Assembly (NCBI GenBank): GCA_001662425.1
Contig: BDDC01000979.1
Span: 1-37,026 of the forward strand
Direction: 5' to 3'
From: Chlamydomonas sphaeroides
Taxonomy: Eukaryota; Chlorophyta; Chlorophyceae; Chlamydomonadales; Chlamydomonadaceae
Length of the DNA: 37,026 nt
Positions 11,101 to 21,700 of this stretch are shown here, piece by piece. The notes under the pieces were generated by a model. That model was not told the DNA's origin. It saw only the letters and a program-made list of their open reading frames with translations, and made no database searches. Positions within the stretch are counted from its first letter, which is position 1; each line of letters opens with the position of its first letter. The position numbers and the translations under genes were made by a program.

Positions 11101-13063
11101 GCACACAGGCTCTCCCCACCGCAAAGCAGGCCTCCGTCAGCAGCGCTGCTCCCGGCCGCGTTGCCCTCGGCTGGGCTTGCTGCAGCGGCAGGCCGGCAGG
11201 CACCTCCAGGTCCGCCACCAGCACCCGGCCGTCGGGTAGCACTGCCAGTGCCAGCTGGTCGCCCTGGCGCAGGCCCAGGTCGCGCACCAATGCGGCGCAG
11301 CGAGCCAGCAGCACGCTGCTGCCACTGCTGCGCAGCAGGCTGAGGCCGTACCGCACCAGCTGCTGTGCGCCACCCGCCTCGCGGGCGTGCAGCTCCACGG
11401 CCTGCTTGGCGCCGCTAGACTGCAGCGCCGCCAGCTGCTGCGGGAAGGCGGCCCGGATGGCGGCTGGGCCCAGCAGGACAGGCCCCGGGGCCAGGCGCAG
11501 GACAGGGCCGTGGGAGCTGCCGGCTGGGTCCTGCGGGCTGCCTAGGGAACGGGCACCGCGGGAGCGGTCGGCCGCCTGCCCATCCGGCTCCTCGCCGCCG
11601 CTGCTGTCGGAGCCGCTGCTGTCGGAGCCGCTGCTGGCGCCGCTGCTATCGGAGCCGCTGCTGTCGGAGCCGCTGCTATCGGAGCCGCTGCTGTCGGAGC
11701 CGCTGCTGTCGGAGCCGCTCGGTGCAGCTCCGTGCAGCCCGCCAAGGCTGAGCGGCCTGCGCCGTCGCTGGCCACCCGAGGTGCGGTCAGACTCGTCATC
11801 GGCGTCCGAGTCATCGCCCGCGGCTGAGCCCGACAGCGCACGCGACCCTTGCCGCTTGCTTCCGGCCGGCAGGCCCGGCGCGTCGCCACCAGCGGCACGG
11901 CGCTGCAGCCCCACGGCCAGCGCCACGACGCCTGTGCCGGTGGCGCTCGGGCCAGGCTCACGCCGCCGCGGCTCCTCCCCCTCCTCGCTCACAGCGCTGA
12001 GGCACAAGCTGTCGCCCGACAGCACGCCGCGCGCCCGCAGCCACCGCTTCAGGCCCGACAGCCGCCACTGGGGCCTGGCGCCGGGGCGGTTGGGTCGCGG
12101 GTAGGCGCGCAAGGCGGCCTCATCCAGCAGGCCGCCGAGCTGCTGCGGCTCCGCCTGCGCAAGCTTCAGCGGGACGGCCCCGCCCTTGGGCAAGCCAGCC
12201 GCCAGCACGTGCGGCCCCAGCAGCCGAGCCACCACGTGCTGACGGACCTGCGCCACGCCGCGCTTGAGCGCATCCGGAGACACGCTCACAGCCAGCTGCA
12301 GCCCAGCGGCGGCGGCGGCCCGCCACGACATGCGGGGGCCTGCCGGGGCAGCCGCCGCGGGGGGCACGGGGGCAGCCGCCGGGGCAGCCGCCGCGGGGGG
12401 CACGGAGGCAGCCGCCGGGGCAGCCGCTGGGGCAGGCGCGGGGGCTTCCGCCACGCCCCGGCCGCCGCCGGGGGCAGCGCCGGCCTCGGCGCCGGCGGCT
12501 GCGGCATCGGCCGCGGCGTCCGTCGCCGCCTCAGCGACCACGTGGCGGCTTGGCAGGAGCCGCAGCCGTACGGCCCCACCAGGCTCGAGCGCTAGGGCCG
12601 TCGCCAGCGGCTTGGCCGCGCTGAGGTACTGGGACAGGCCCGGGGCGTCGCCCCGGCACAGGCCGAGCCGGAACTGCTGCAGGCCCCCGCCGCCGGCTGG
12701 CACCGCGTGCACGGCGACGTAGGCGGCGCCGCCAGAGGCATGGACAGCTGGGGAGTCGGGCGGGAAGGCGGAGGCGATGGCAGCTGCGCCGGTGAGGCGG
12801 TATTGGGCGTTCAAGCGCAACAGGAGGGGCGGGGAGGAGCTGCCGCCCCTGAGCTGGGTGGCGGGGCCGCCCGAGCTCCTTGCAGGTCGGAGCGGCGCAG
12901 CGGCAGCTGGTTGTCGGAGCAGCTCAGCGGCGGGGTTTGACCCGCCGTTGACTGGGGCAGCGACGAACGAGGGCGCGGGCCGGCCGCGGGAGGCTGTGCG
13001 AGCAGGGGGCCGGTCGCCCGCGTCAGCGGCCCCCACCGGGCCCTGTGCACCTTGCGGAGGCAT
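5141..13063 (-). CDS. Giant modular repeat protein, about 2,546 residues, unknown family
   Basis: Model: exons 13063-5776, 5633-5538 and 5397-5141, all joined in phase 1 by introns of 142 and 140 bases (donors GTGAGC and GTGAGG, CAG acceptors), ending TGA at 5141-5143. The open frame could begin at a GTG (13072), but the first in-frame ATG is at 13063. Two module types recur. Type A (about 95 residues; six copies near 12830-12540, 11505-11200, 10545-10215, 9590-9270, 8930-8590 and 8400-8090) has a core of GAIAIRAAFPRQYAAW, then a hydrophobic strand, then LGLRPGDELQLAL. Type B (about 120 residues; copies near 12270-11985, 11150-10770, 10190-9800, 8065-7700, 7155-6770 and 6590-6240) has LLG...GLPPG..IPLR, then WRVCGLTGWLRAVGAQPGD. 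The helix-then-GD-strand ending recalls plant B3 and AbrB-like pseudo-barrel domains; this is resemblance only. Linkers are Ser/Asp/Gly or Ala/Pro repeats. Nuclear DNA binding is possible but unproven. The last 120 residues are the least certain part. Confidence 0.7.
6780..6909 (-). repeat. Type B module repeat, copy 1
   Basis: This 130-base segment is nearly identical to 9813-9942 and 10794-10923. It encodes the end of a type B module, from GLTGWLRAVGAQPGD through the VPAKAGQQGAAGTRLAAVSL stretch. Synonymous positions are conserved too, so the copies are recent or homogenised. Confidence 0.85.
9017..9090 (-). repeat. Hexamer repeats coding for a Ser/Gly/Asp linker
   Basis: The plus strand reads repeated ctgccg and ctgtcg units. 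On the coding strand this gives alternating Gly-Ser and Asp-Ser dipeptides in the giant modular protein, a second low-complexity linker between modules. Confidence 0.8.
9368..9622 (-). repeat. 255-bp perfect repeat inside a type A module, copy 1
   Basis: By eye this block is identical base for base to 10316-10570, 948 bases (316 codons) away. It covers most of a type A module plus the start of the acidic linker. The flanking bases before 9368 are clearly diverged from the other copy. Confidence 0.9.
9813..9942 (-). repeat. Type B module repeat, copy 2
   Basis: Near-identical to 6780-6909 and 10794-10923. Similarity to the third copy extends on both sides, for example the shared gcagctgtgtgccgagcc before it and cagacgcgccaggtgggc after it. 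Copies 2 and 3 are 981 bases apart. Confidence 0.85.
10316..10570 (-). repeat. 255-bp perfect repeat inside a type A module, copy 2
   Basis: Partner of 9368-9622. Identity starts sharply at gcagg and ends at ctcgtcctc. Outside these limits the modules are related but diverged. Confidence 0.9.
10794..10923 (-). repeat. Type B module repeat, copy 3
   Basis: Third near-identical copy of the type B module end. It differs from copies 1 and 2 at only a few bases, for example a gcgac/gcgcc change that alters one residue (V for G). Confidence 0.85.
11590..11722 (-). repeat. 15-bp tandem repeats coding for a GSDSS linker
   Basis: The plus-strand unit is about ctgctgtcggagccg, repeated eight or nine times with single-base changes (tcg or atc versions, one gcg insert). 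On the coding strand it gives repeated Gly-Ser-Asp-Ser-Ser units in the giant modular protein, around residues 448-492. The Ser-Asp pattern is a good casein-kinase-2-type phosphorylation substrate. Confidence 0.85.
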
Positions 13064-14575
13064 CACCGCCACCTCATGACTTCATGGCAATAGGCCTGCG
13101 ACGGGGCGGGCGACGCAGATTGTAGTAGTGCGGTCAACACATTTCGCGATACTTCAGTCGTTCGCAGCACGACGACATCCGTATCGACAATATGCTGTTA
13201 ATTGGTTGTTTCGCGTCCTTCTCGGCAGGCAGAACTGCAGCTTGTGTTGCTATTGGCTCGCCCCCGTAGGGGCGCGAGGCGTACCGGTCGGGACCTTGAA
13301 CAAGAATCTTCATCAATTCATCGCGGCTATGATGGAGTTGTGTAAGTGGGCTCATCGGGTTGCTGGACCTGTTCATGGTAAACAGCGCAGGCGTGCCTAA
13401 CCCGGGGCGGCGGCTGCCCCACCCTTCGCGCCTAGTCCGCCTCGTTGTGCGGGTGCCTGTGGTGCTTGCTGGCGGGTTAGATGTAGGATGCTGCTTTCGG
13501 CCCTGTGGGGCCTCGCGTTGTGTGCCAAAGTCCGGCTCCCGAGTCCGGCCCGTTCAGGTTCCGAGTGGTCATAGTGACTCCCTGTGACGGCTGGGACGGA
13601 GGTCAGCCTATGCGCGCTGCGCGGCTGGCTCGTGAGCGCGCCTCCTTGTGGGGGCGGCGTGCGTGGGGCTGGGGCTCGTCGCCGCGTGGGGCGTGCCGCT
13701 GGTGGTCGTGCGCTTAGGGGCCAAGGGAGCTCTGCCTCCCGTTGCGGCTCCTTGCTCATCTGTAATATCCCTTTCCCTAACCCTGCCGACAGGCACACCG
13801 CAACTCCCCGCCGCGCCAACTATCACCAGCGCCCAACCTGCGCGATGCCAGTGCCGCAAGCTCTCATAGCGGTCATGGTGGCGTGGGTCGTTGGGGTGTC
13901 TGGGCGTGAGGCAGCCGGCCGCCAGCCAGTACCATGGCCAGTCTGCACCCCGCCCCGACCGTCTCCGACACGTCTCCGCCAGTGCGCTACATCAAATTGT
14001 CCAGACCGCTGCGCTTGCCGGCCGGTACTGCTGGTGTAAACACCACCACGTGCCATGCCTGGCCCGGCTTAACTTAAATTATAAACCGAGAAAAGTAATT
14101 TGCTTATACCGGTACTGCTTGCATGGTGGATGCTGCCCGCCCGCCCACATAACACTATCCATCCGTAGGGCGCCAGCGGCAACTCATCCGCAGTAGACCC
14201 GTCCACAGGCGACAGGCCCCACCCAGCCCTCCGCTTCTGCCGCCGCCCCGGCCCACAGCAGCGCCCCACGACTTGCACGGTCTGCGCGGCTGTGTGGGGC
14301 GCCGTGGGCAAGGGGAGGCCCAAGGAGGCGATGCCCGGCGGTACCGCACCGCCAGTGCCCACCAGAGCGCAACCCTGTGCCGCGGGTGGCGGGTGCCCGC
14401 AAACGCCACCAGCGACCCGCCGCCACTCGCCATGGGCGGCTCACATCTGCTGCCGCTGGCGCACGCAGCACACAGCGGCCGCCCCGCCATCACCGGCCCC
14501 CACCCCCACCCAACAGCCCTCCGCAGCGCCCCAGCGGTCACTCTTCCCCTGCAGACACGCCACCGAGCCCCGCCC
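13064..14575. other. Intergenic region and promoter of the giant gene
   Basis: This lies upstream of the giant gene start and downstream of the next minus-strand gene (stop at 14576). It is clearly less GC-rich than the genes, especially at 13120-13340 and 14030-14150. Two inverted CCAAT motifs lie close to the giant gene start. An AT-rich patch (ttaacttaaattataaac near 14070) is present but has no gene in a matching position. Open frames here lack convincing coding character. Confidence 0.5.
13201..13256 (-). promoter_or_regulatory. Two CCAAT boxes upstream of the giant gene
   Basis: ATTGG occurs at 13201-13205 and 13252-13256, reading CCAAT on the minus strand, about 140 and 190 bases before the ATG at 13063. 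CCAAT boxes at such distances typically bind NF-Y. The pentamer is short, but the pair lies in the right place and orientation within otherwise GC-rich DNA. Confidence 0.35.
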
Positions 14576-17500
14576 TTAAGCCCCGCCCTCAGCCCCTGCG
14601 CCGGCCCACAGCAGCGAAGCAACCAGCCCCTCCACTGCCCCCGCGCCCCCGCCCCGCGCCCCGCCCCCGGCCTGCCCGCCCGCCTGCCCCTGCTCCCGGC
14701 CCCCCTCCAGCAGCCCCGCCGCCGCCAGCCCCCACACCACGTCCCGGCAGCACACCCCCCAAGCAACCGCAACCGCATCCGCATCCGCAGACGGCGGCAC
14801 AGGTAGCACGGCTCTGCGCGGGCCCCCGCTGGCAGGTCGCCCGCCCCGGCCGCCCGCCGCCTCTGGAGCCCCTGCGGCGGCACCTTGGCGGGGTGCAATC
14901 AGCTGGGGCGGAGGCAGCTGCAGCGGCCCCACCGCCGCTGCGGCCGCCAGGAAGGCCAATGCGCTGCCGCCAGAGCCGGGGCCGGGCGGCACGGACCGCT
15001 CCGCGGCGGCCGCATCAAAGTCTGCCTCCACCGCCGCCAGCGCGCCCTGCACGTCGCCCGCCTCGGCCCACTCCGCCAGCGCGCCCAGCGCCGCCCCAAA
15101 CACGCGCCGCCGGTGCAGCCACATCCGAGCCCGCCGGGCAGCGCGAGAGCCCGCAGCAGGGCCGCTGCTGCCCGCCGTTGCCCCTTCCGCCGCCGGCCCC
15201 GCGGCGTCCTGGCCTCCTGCCAATGGCGGCGGTGGCGGCGGCGGCAGCGGGCAGGCCGCGGCCAGTGCGCCCACCGCCCAGGCCGCCTGCACCAGCGCCA
15301 GCGGCGGCAGCGCGGGGCAGCTGGCACCGCCCCGGGCCGGGCCTAGGGCCGGGCCGCCAGCCCCGGGCTCGGCCTGGTCGGGGCCCCAGCCCCACGCCCG
15401 GCCGGCGGCGGGGTCCCTGGCCGCCAGCGCTCTGCCCCAGGCCGCCAGCCCCGGCTGCAGCGCCGCCAGCGCGGTGGCCTCCCAGGGCTCGGGGGGCACC
15501 GACTGCGAGTGGGTGGGGTTGGGGGCCGGGGTGGGGGTCGGGGTCGGGGGGGAGAGGTGCGGTTCAAGGCCACGGGGAGGCCCACGGAGCCAGGCCCGCA
15601 CCCGGCTGGCAGCTGCCCATGCTCCTGCGCACTCGCCCCCCACCTCCACCCCCGCCAAGGACCCCTCCCACCTGCAGGCAGGCCAGCAGGTACAGCGCCT
15701 CCGCAGCCTCCGCCGCTCCGCTGCCGCCCCGGCTCGAGCCGGCTGCCCCGCCGCCGTCCCTGACTCCCAGTCCGCCCGCCCCCGCCTCCGACTGCAGTCG
15801 CGGCTGCCCTGGGACGCTGTCCCATTCTATTGGCCCCGAGTCCCGGGCCGGCTCCACCGCTGCCGGCCCCCAGGCCCAGGCCCAGGCCCAGTCCTGCAGC
15901 CAGGGCTCCCCCGGGTAGGCCCCGTCCAGGGCCGCAACCGCCTGGAGGTGGGGAGGGAGGGAAGGGAATGGAAGGGCACGGCGGGGGGCTGGGCGGGCCG
16001 GGGAAGGAAAGGGTGGCATGGGAGGGCATGGTGCGTGCGGGCAGGGTACGCGCCAGGTCGCATGCCGCCCCCGCCCACCCGACCTGCTGCCCCCCCCACC
16101 CACAACACAACACAACAAACGGCTGCTTCTCTGTGAGCCCAGGCCCACCGCGGCCCCCGCCTACTGCCCAACTCCACCCCACCCAGGCCCAGCCCCTCCC
16201 CAGCATGCTCCTGCACGCCCCCTCCCACTCCCGCCAGCCCCTAGGAGGGCCCCACCCGCAGCAGCGCCAGCAGCTCAGGCCGGCCCAGGGCCCGCTGCGG
16301 CCCCGCTGCCCGCCCGGGGCCGTGCTCGGGCCCGCTTCGCGGCCCGGTCTCCGGCTCCGGCGGCGGCCCCTGCGCCCAGCGCCAGCCGCGGAAAGCGGCC
16401 CCCGCTGCGCCGGTCAGCGCCGCCGCCGCCCTGCGCGAAGGGCTGTGGCGCAGCGCCGCCAGCGCCGCCAGCAGGCGCACGGCCGTGGGCGGGTCTGGGG
16501 GCAGCAGGGGGGGGGCGTGCAAATGTTAGTCAGGGTGGCAGGTAGCGGCTGCGGCTGCGGCAGGTGGGGGCGCGCTGCTGCCGGGTGGCCCCACGGGGTG
16601 GCCCTCTACGCCGCCCCGGGGGCTCACCCTCCCGCCGGGTGCCCACTCGCCCACCTACCCAGCTCTGCCTCGGCGCCCCGCGCCTCCAGCCGCCGCTCCA
16701 CCGTCGCCAGCAGCCGCCGAGGCACCGGCCGAAGCCAGGGGGCGGAGGGGGAGGAGCGGAAGGTGGGGGGCAAGGGGCAGGCGGCGGCCGCGGCCTCCAG
16801 CAGGACTGCCACCTGGCGGGCGGTCAGGGCAGGGCACAGCCGGGGCAGGGGTGGGGTTCTACCCCAGGGGGCTACCGGCGGCAGGCGCTCAGCGGGTGCC
16901 AGGCTGGCCTGCAGCCCGGCCGCTGCTGCCCCTGGCCCCCCTCCCGCCCCCGCCCACCTCGCTCAGGGACATGGACGGCAGCACCGCGCCTGCGCCGCCG
17001 CGCGCTGCCCCCCACGCCACGCCAACGCCGCCGGGCCGGCCCCCTGCCTCTCCTCCACGCCCCAGCAGAGCGCGCCAGAAGGCCACGCCCAGCCAGCCGC
17101 TGCCGTCCTCGCCCTCGCCCTCGCCCCCGCGCCCCCCGCCCGCCGCCCGCTGCGCCCGCGTCAGCGCCGCCGCCAGTGCCGCGTACCCGGCCCCATCCAG
17201 CAGCCCCGTGGCAGAGCTGGCCAGAGCCGCACCCGCCAGCGCCGCCAGCGGGTGGGGCGGGTGGTGCGGGTGGGGCGCTGCGCCCGCCTGCGGACCACTC
17301 CCCCCGGCCGCAGCCGCGGTGCCCCCCGCGCCCTGGCCGCGAGCCGCTGCATCCGGCCGGGGCCCCTCGCGGGCTGCGCCATCTCCTCCTGCCCCGCCGC
17401 CCATCCCGGCGCTGCTGCTGCTGCTGCCCGGAGGCTGCTGGCTGTGCCCCGCCTGCTGCCCCAGAGACCGCTGGCCCGGCCCCTCCGCCGCCAGCAGCTG

Positions 17501-18367
17501 AGCCATGCGGTCGGCGGCTGCCAGCAGCAGCCGCTGGCTGAGGGGCCCACAGGCGGGGGCGGAGGCGGCGGCCCGGGCTGCGGACCTGGAGCCGCGGCCC
17601 CCGCGTTGCTTGGGCTGCGGGCCTGGCTCCGGCTCCCCACGCTGCGTGTGGGGCGCCAGCAGCTGCGCGAGGGCCTGGCGGTCGAGGGAGGCCGGGGTGG
17701 CAGGCGGGGCGCAGGGCAGGGCGGGGCGGGGCGGGGCCAAGGGGCTCAGCGGCGGCAGTAGCAGGGGGGCACAGCAGCGCACAGCGGCCGCACTTGCGGT
17801 GCCCTGCATCCCCCGTCATAGCTCGCGTCCCTGCCTCGCTCCGGGGGGGGGCCATGCGCCCCACCGCACCTGGGGGCTGTCGGCCGCCGCTATGGCCGCA
17901 GCCAGGGACGGCAGCCGGCAGGCCGCCACGGCGGGGGGCGCGCCGGCAGGCGCCCGCTGCGGCCGCAGCACCAGCGGCGCCCTGCGTACTCCGCCCAGTG
18001 GCACCGACTCCTCGTCTCCCTCGCCTCCTGCCAGCCACTCATCGCCTCGCGGTGCCTCGTCGGCCCGGTCCCACCGCCGGCTACCCAACGCCTGGCCCCG
18101 GGACCCGCTAGCGGCCCCAGCGCTGCGCCGCTGCCGCCAGGCCGGCGCGGCGGACAGGGCCCCGCCGGCGGCTGTCGCGGTGCCGCCGAGCGCTGGGGCA
18201 GTTGCCGCGGGCCAGGAGGTCGGGGCGCCGGTGGGGAAGGCCAGCCAGTGCGCGAGGAGGCGGGTGCCGACAGCGCGGCGAGGGGCCCCGAGCCATGCCG
18301 TCGCAGCAGCGCACTGCTGCCTCCGATGTTGCCATCGGGTCTCGCTGTTAGTTGTGGTGGGTACCAT
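14576..18367 (-). CDS. Unrecognised 977-residue protein, six exons
   Basis: Exons 18367-17870, 17803-16958, 16812-16659, 16494-16256, 15941-15672 and 15502-14576 join in phase (phases 0, 0, 1, 0, 0) without a stop and end in TAA. Donors are GTGCGG, GTGGGC, GTAGGT, GTGGGG and GTGGGA; all acceptors are CAG or CCAG. The N-terminus (MVPTTTNSETRWQHRRQQCA, then Arg/Ala-rich) has few acidic residues at first and resembles an organelle transit peptide. The rest alternates disordered Gly/Pro-rich stretches with short helical segments such as LAQLLAPHTQ, TAVRLLAALAALRHS and PPLALVQAAWAVGALAAA. The last resembles helical-repeat organellar RNA-binding proteins (FASTK/OPR type), but no full repeat or RAP domain is visible, so this is a guess. 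The start shares a short intergenic region with the BCCIP gene. Confidence 0.65.
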
Positions 18368-18754
18368 GCGGCGCGAGCGTGCGGCCTGCTGTATGTGGGA
18401 GCGGCACGATGGTTACAGCATCGGCGTAGGGCTGCGCAAACCGCTGTAAGTGTACGTAGATGCTATCCCGTGTGTCGCATATGGGCCCTGCTGGTGCTGC
18501 ATGGCGCTGTGTTGGGTCGCACCTATCGCAGCATGCATTGGCCCGGCAAGCCTTGCAGAAGACCATGCTTGGTGATGCTAGCGAGCGCACGCAGCATTCT
18601 CGCACACACTTACTTTGGAACTCAGGCAATAGTGCAACTGCTCATTTGGTCACCACTTCACGACACAATCCCAAGCCGCCGACTGAGCCCATCGACGCGT
18701 GCTCAGCAGAAGCCCGCCCCGAGGGCGCAACCCGTCGCTTAAGTCCCGACAGCC
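18368..18754. promoter_or_regulatory. Divergent promoter region, 387 bases
   Basis: This region separates the minus-strand start at 18367 from the BCCIP start at 18755, so both promoters and 5' UTRs must fit within 387 bases. GC content is lower than in the flanking exons. An ATTGG at 18537-18541 gives a CCAAT box on the minus strand about 170 bases from the minus-strand start. No TATA box is obvious for either gene. Confidence 0.5.
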
Positions 18755-21700
18755 ATGGCCAAGCGGAAGGCGGAGGCGGAGGCGAAGCGGGAGGAGGCGG
18801 AGGAAGAGGAGCGGCCGGAGGCCCCGGAGGACGGCAGCGAGGAGGAGGCCGAGGAGGAGAGCACCGGCGGCAGCGGCGAGGGCGAGGAGGGCAGCAGCTC
18901 TGGGTCGGGCGAGGAGGAGAGCGAGGACGGCAGCGACGACTCGTACCCCTCGGGCGCGTCGGAGGAGGACGGGCCGGAGTCCGAGGACGACGAGGAGGGC
19001 GAGGCGTACAAGGAGATTGACGTCAACTTTGAGTTCTTCGACCCTCAGGTGGGGCCCATGGTGGGGGCCTCATGGTGGTGGTGGGCGCAGGCGGAGGCAG
19101 GCGGTGCTGGCTGGAGGGCCGGGCCCAGTCCCCGCCGCGCCGTCGCCTCGTCGCCCCGTGGCAGCGTGCCCGTTCCCGACCGCTGCCCGGCCCTTCGGCC
19201 CACTCCCCTCCTCCAGGAGCGCGACTTCCACGGCCTCCGCGCGCTGCTGGGCTCCTACCTGGACGGGGGAGTGTTTGACGTGAGCGGCCTGGTGGAGGCG
19301 GTCATCGCCCAGGTGAGGGGGGGCGGCGGGGACGGGGCGGGGGCAAGGGGAGGAATGGGCGGAGGGCGGCCGGAGGGGAGAGTAACGGAGACGCACCAGG
19401 GGCGCTTCCCGCTGGTGGGAGCTGGGCTGTGCCCGGGTAGGGCGGACACACAAGGAGCGGGTGGAGGTCGCGGTGCCGCAATTAGCCTTGCAAGGCACCT
19501 CCCGCGTCCGCGCCCTCCGCAGCGCTCACTGTGGCCCTCCCCCTGCCTCCCCCTTCCCCTTCCCCTCCCTCCCCGCAGACCGCCGTAGGCAGCGTGGTCA
19601 AGTCCAGCGAGGACGACGACCCCTTTGCGCTGCTCACCGCCTTCAACACCACACAGGGGCGGCACACGAAGGACGCGTGGATGGGCCAGGTGCGGACAGG
19701 AGGGGGAAGGAGGGGGGGCAGAGGTGGGCTGGGGGGAGCAGAGGTGGGCTGGGGCGGAGCAGAGGTGGGCTGGGGGAAGCAGAGGGGGGCTGGGGGGAGC
19801 AGGGGCTAATGCGGCCGACGCGAGCTGGGGCACATGTCAGGGCGGGCCGGGGGGGGCCCTGTGCAGGGCCGACTGGTTGGGCAGCGCGGCCAGCGCCAGG
19901 CCCTGCTGCCCTTGGTGTAGCACTGTGACGCACCTGCCCGCCTCCATGCCTGCCCGCCACCATGCCTGCCCCCCTGCCTGCCTCCCTCGCCCCCTCCCCC
20001 CCCCCAAGGTTCGCGACTACCTGGTGGCCCACTGCCCGGATGCCCCCGCCCGCGACAAGCTGGAGAAGGCAAGGCAGCAGGGGGCCAGGGGGAAGGCAGG
20101 GGGTAGGAGGAGGGGGCGGGAAGGAGGGGGCGGGAGAGAGGGAGGGCGTGATGGCGGGCGCCGCCAAGCGCCGGGTGGTGATGGGCGCTGGGGCCGGTGC
20201 CGCCCTAGATGACGGGGGCACCTCGGGCTGGGGCCAGCTGCGTGGGGCGGCCCAGCACTGCCGCCACGGCAGGCCGCGTGAGGCCCCCGGCTGACCACAC
20301 CCACACCCGCGCCTCCCTCCTGCTAACCCCCTCCTGCTAACCCCCTCCTGCTAACCCCCATCCTGCTAAACCCCTGCCCCCTTGGCACCCCCCCAGGCCT
20401 GGTCCTCTCCCGGCACCGCGCTGCTGCTGAGCGAGCGCCTCATCAACTGCCCGCCCCAGCTGGCGCCGCCGCTGCTGCAGTTCCTGGCAGAGGTGCGGCA
20501 CCCAGCTAAGGGGAGGGAGGGGAGGGAGGGAGGGGCGGAGGGGCGGAGGGGCAGCGAGGGCATGGGGCGGCAGGAGCAGTAGAAGAGACGTGTGGTAGGG
20601 GCCGCTCCTGCTGCCCAGGAGCAGGGGCAGCCCGGCAGCGGGGCTGGCCTGGCTGACGTGCGCCACTCCGTCGCCCTCGCCAGGCCCCCGTGGCCTCCTA
20701 CTCCTGGCTCCTGCTTCACGCCTCCTGCGTCTGGCACCCCCCAATCCCCAGGAAATCGAGGGCGCCGCCACCGATACTGACTACCCTGAGGTGGGGGATT
20801 TAGAGGGGATAAGGGAGGCACATGGGGTATGGTGTCGTGAGCATGTAGGCACGGGCGGTAGCAGCGTACCCAGGGCAGAGCGGGTATAGCGGGCAGGTGT
20901 GGTGCGGGGGCGGGGTACCGGGTACGGGCGCATGTCGCCTGCGCCCCGCTGCCACACACACAGTCACACGCCGCCTGCCCCCGCCCTGCCCCTCCCGCTC
21001 CCCCTGCCCCTCCCCCTCCCCCTCCCCCTCCCCCTCCGGCCCCGTCCTCCCTCTCTCCCCCGCATGCCTGCCTGCCTGCCTGCAGGAGGAGCGGCGCGAG
21101 TTCGACTTCAAGCGCTACCTGCACTTCACGCGGGTGTACACCGACCCGCAGGAGGAAGAGGAGGGCGGCCAGGAGGTGCGGCTGGGGGGGGGGGGGGGGG
21201 GGGGGGGGGCGGCCNNNNNNNNNNNNNNNNNNNNNNNNNNNNNNNNNNNNNNNNNNNNNNNNNNNNNNNNNNNNNNNNNNNNNNNNNNNNNNNNNNNNNN
21301 NNNNNNNNNNNNNNNNNNNNNNNNNNNNNNNNNNNNNNNNNNNNNNNNNNNNNNNNNNNNNNNNNNNNNNNNNNNNNNNNNNNNNNNNNNNNNNNNNNNN
21401 NNNNNNNNNNNNNNNNNNNNNNNNNNNNNNNNNNNNNNNNNNNNNNNNNNNNNNNNNNNNNNNNNNNNNNNNNNNNNNNNNNNNNNNNNNNNNNNNNNNN
21501 NNNNNNNNNNNNNNNNNNNNNNNNNNNNNNNNNNNNNNNNNNNNNNNNNNNNNNNNNNNNNNNNNNNNNNNNNNNNNNNNNGGGTCCAGGGAGCGGGCCT
21601 CCAGCGGGACAGCTGCCGCCGCCGCTGGGGCGCTGCACCCGCGGCCGCTCCCACCATGGCAGCCGCCCCTCTTGCTTGCCGCCATTCTCGGCCCCGCCCC

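Noticed and set aside
13128..13400. 90-residue plus-strand open frame upstream of the giant gene
   Set aside because: It overlaps the probable promoter and has no motif or coding bias like the real genes.
14065..14110. TATA-like sequence attataaac on the plus strand
   Set aside because: No plus-strand gene starts downstream; the next gene here is on the minus strand and ends nearby.
14377..15918. 513-residue plus-strand Pro/Ala-rich open frame
   Set aside because: It is antisense to the last exons of the minus-strand gene, whose six exons splice in phase.
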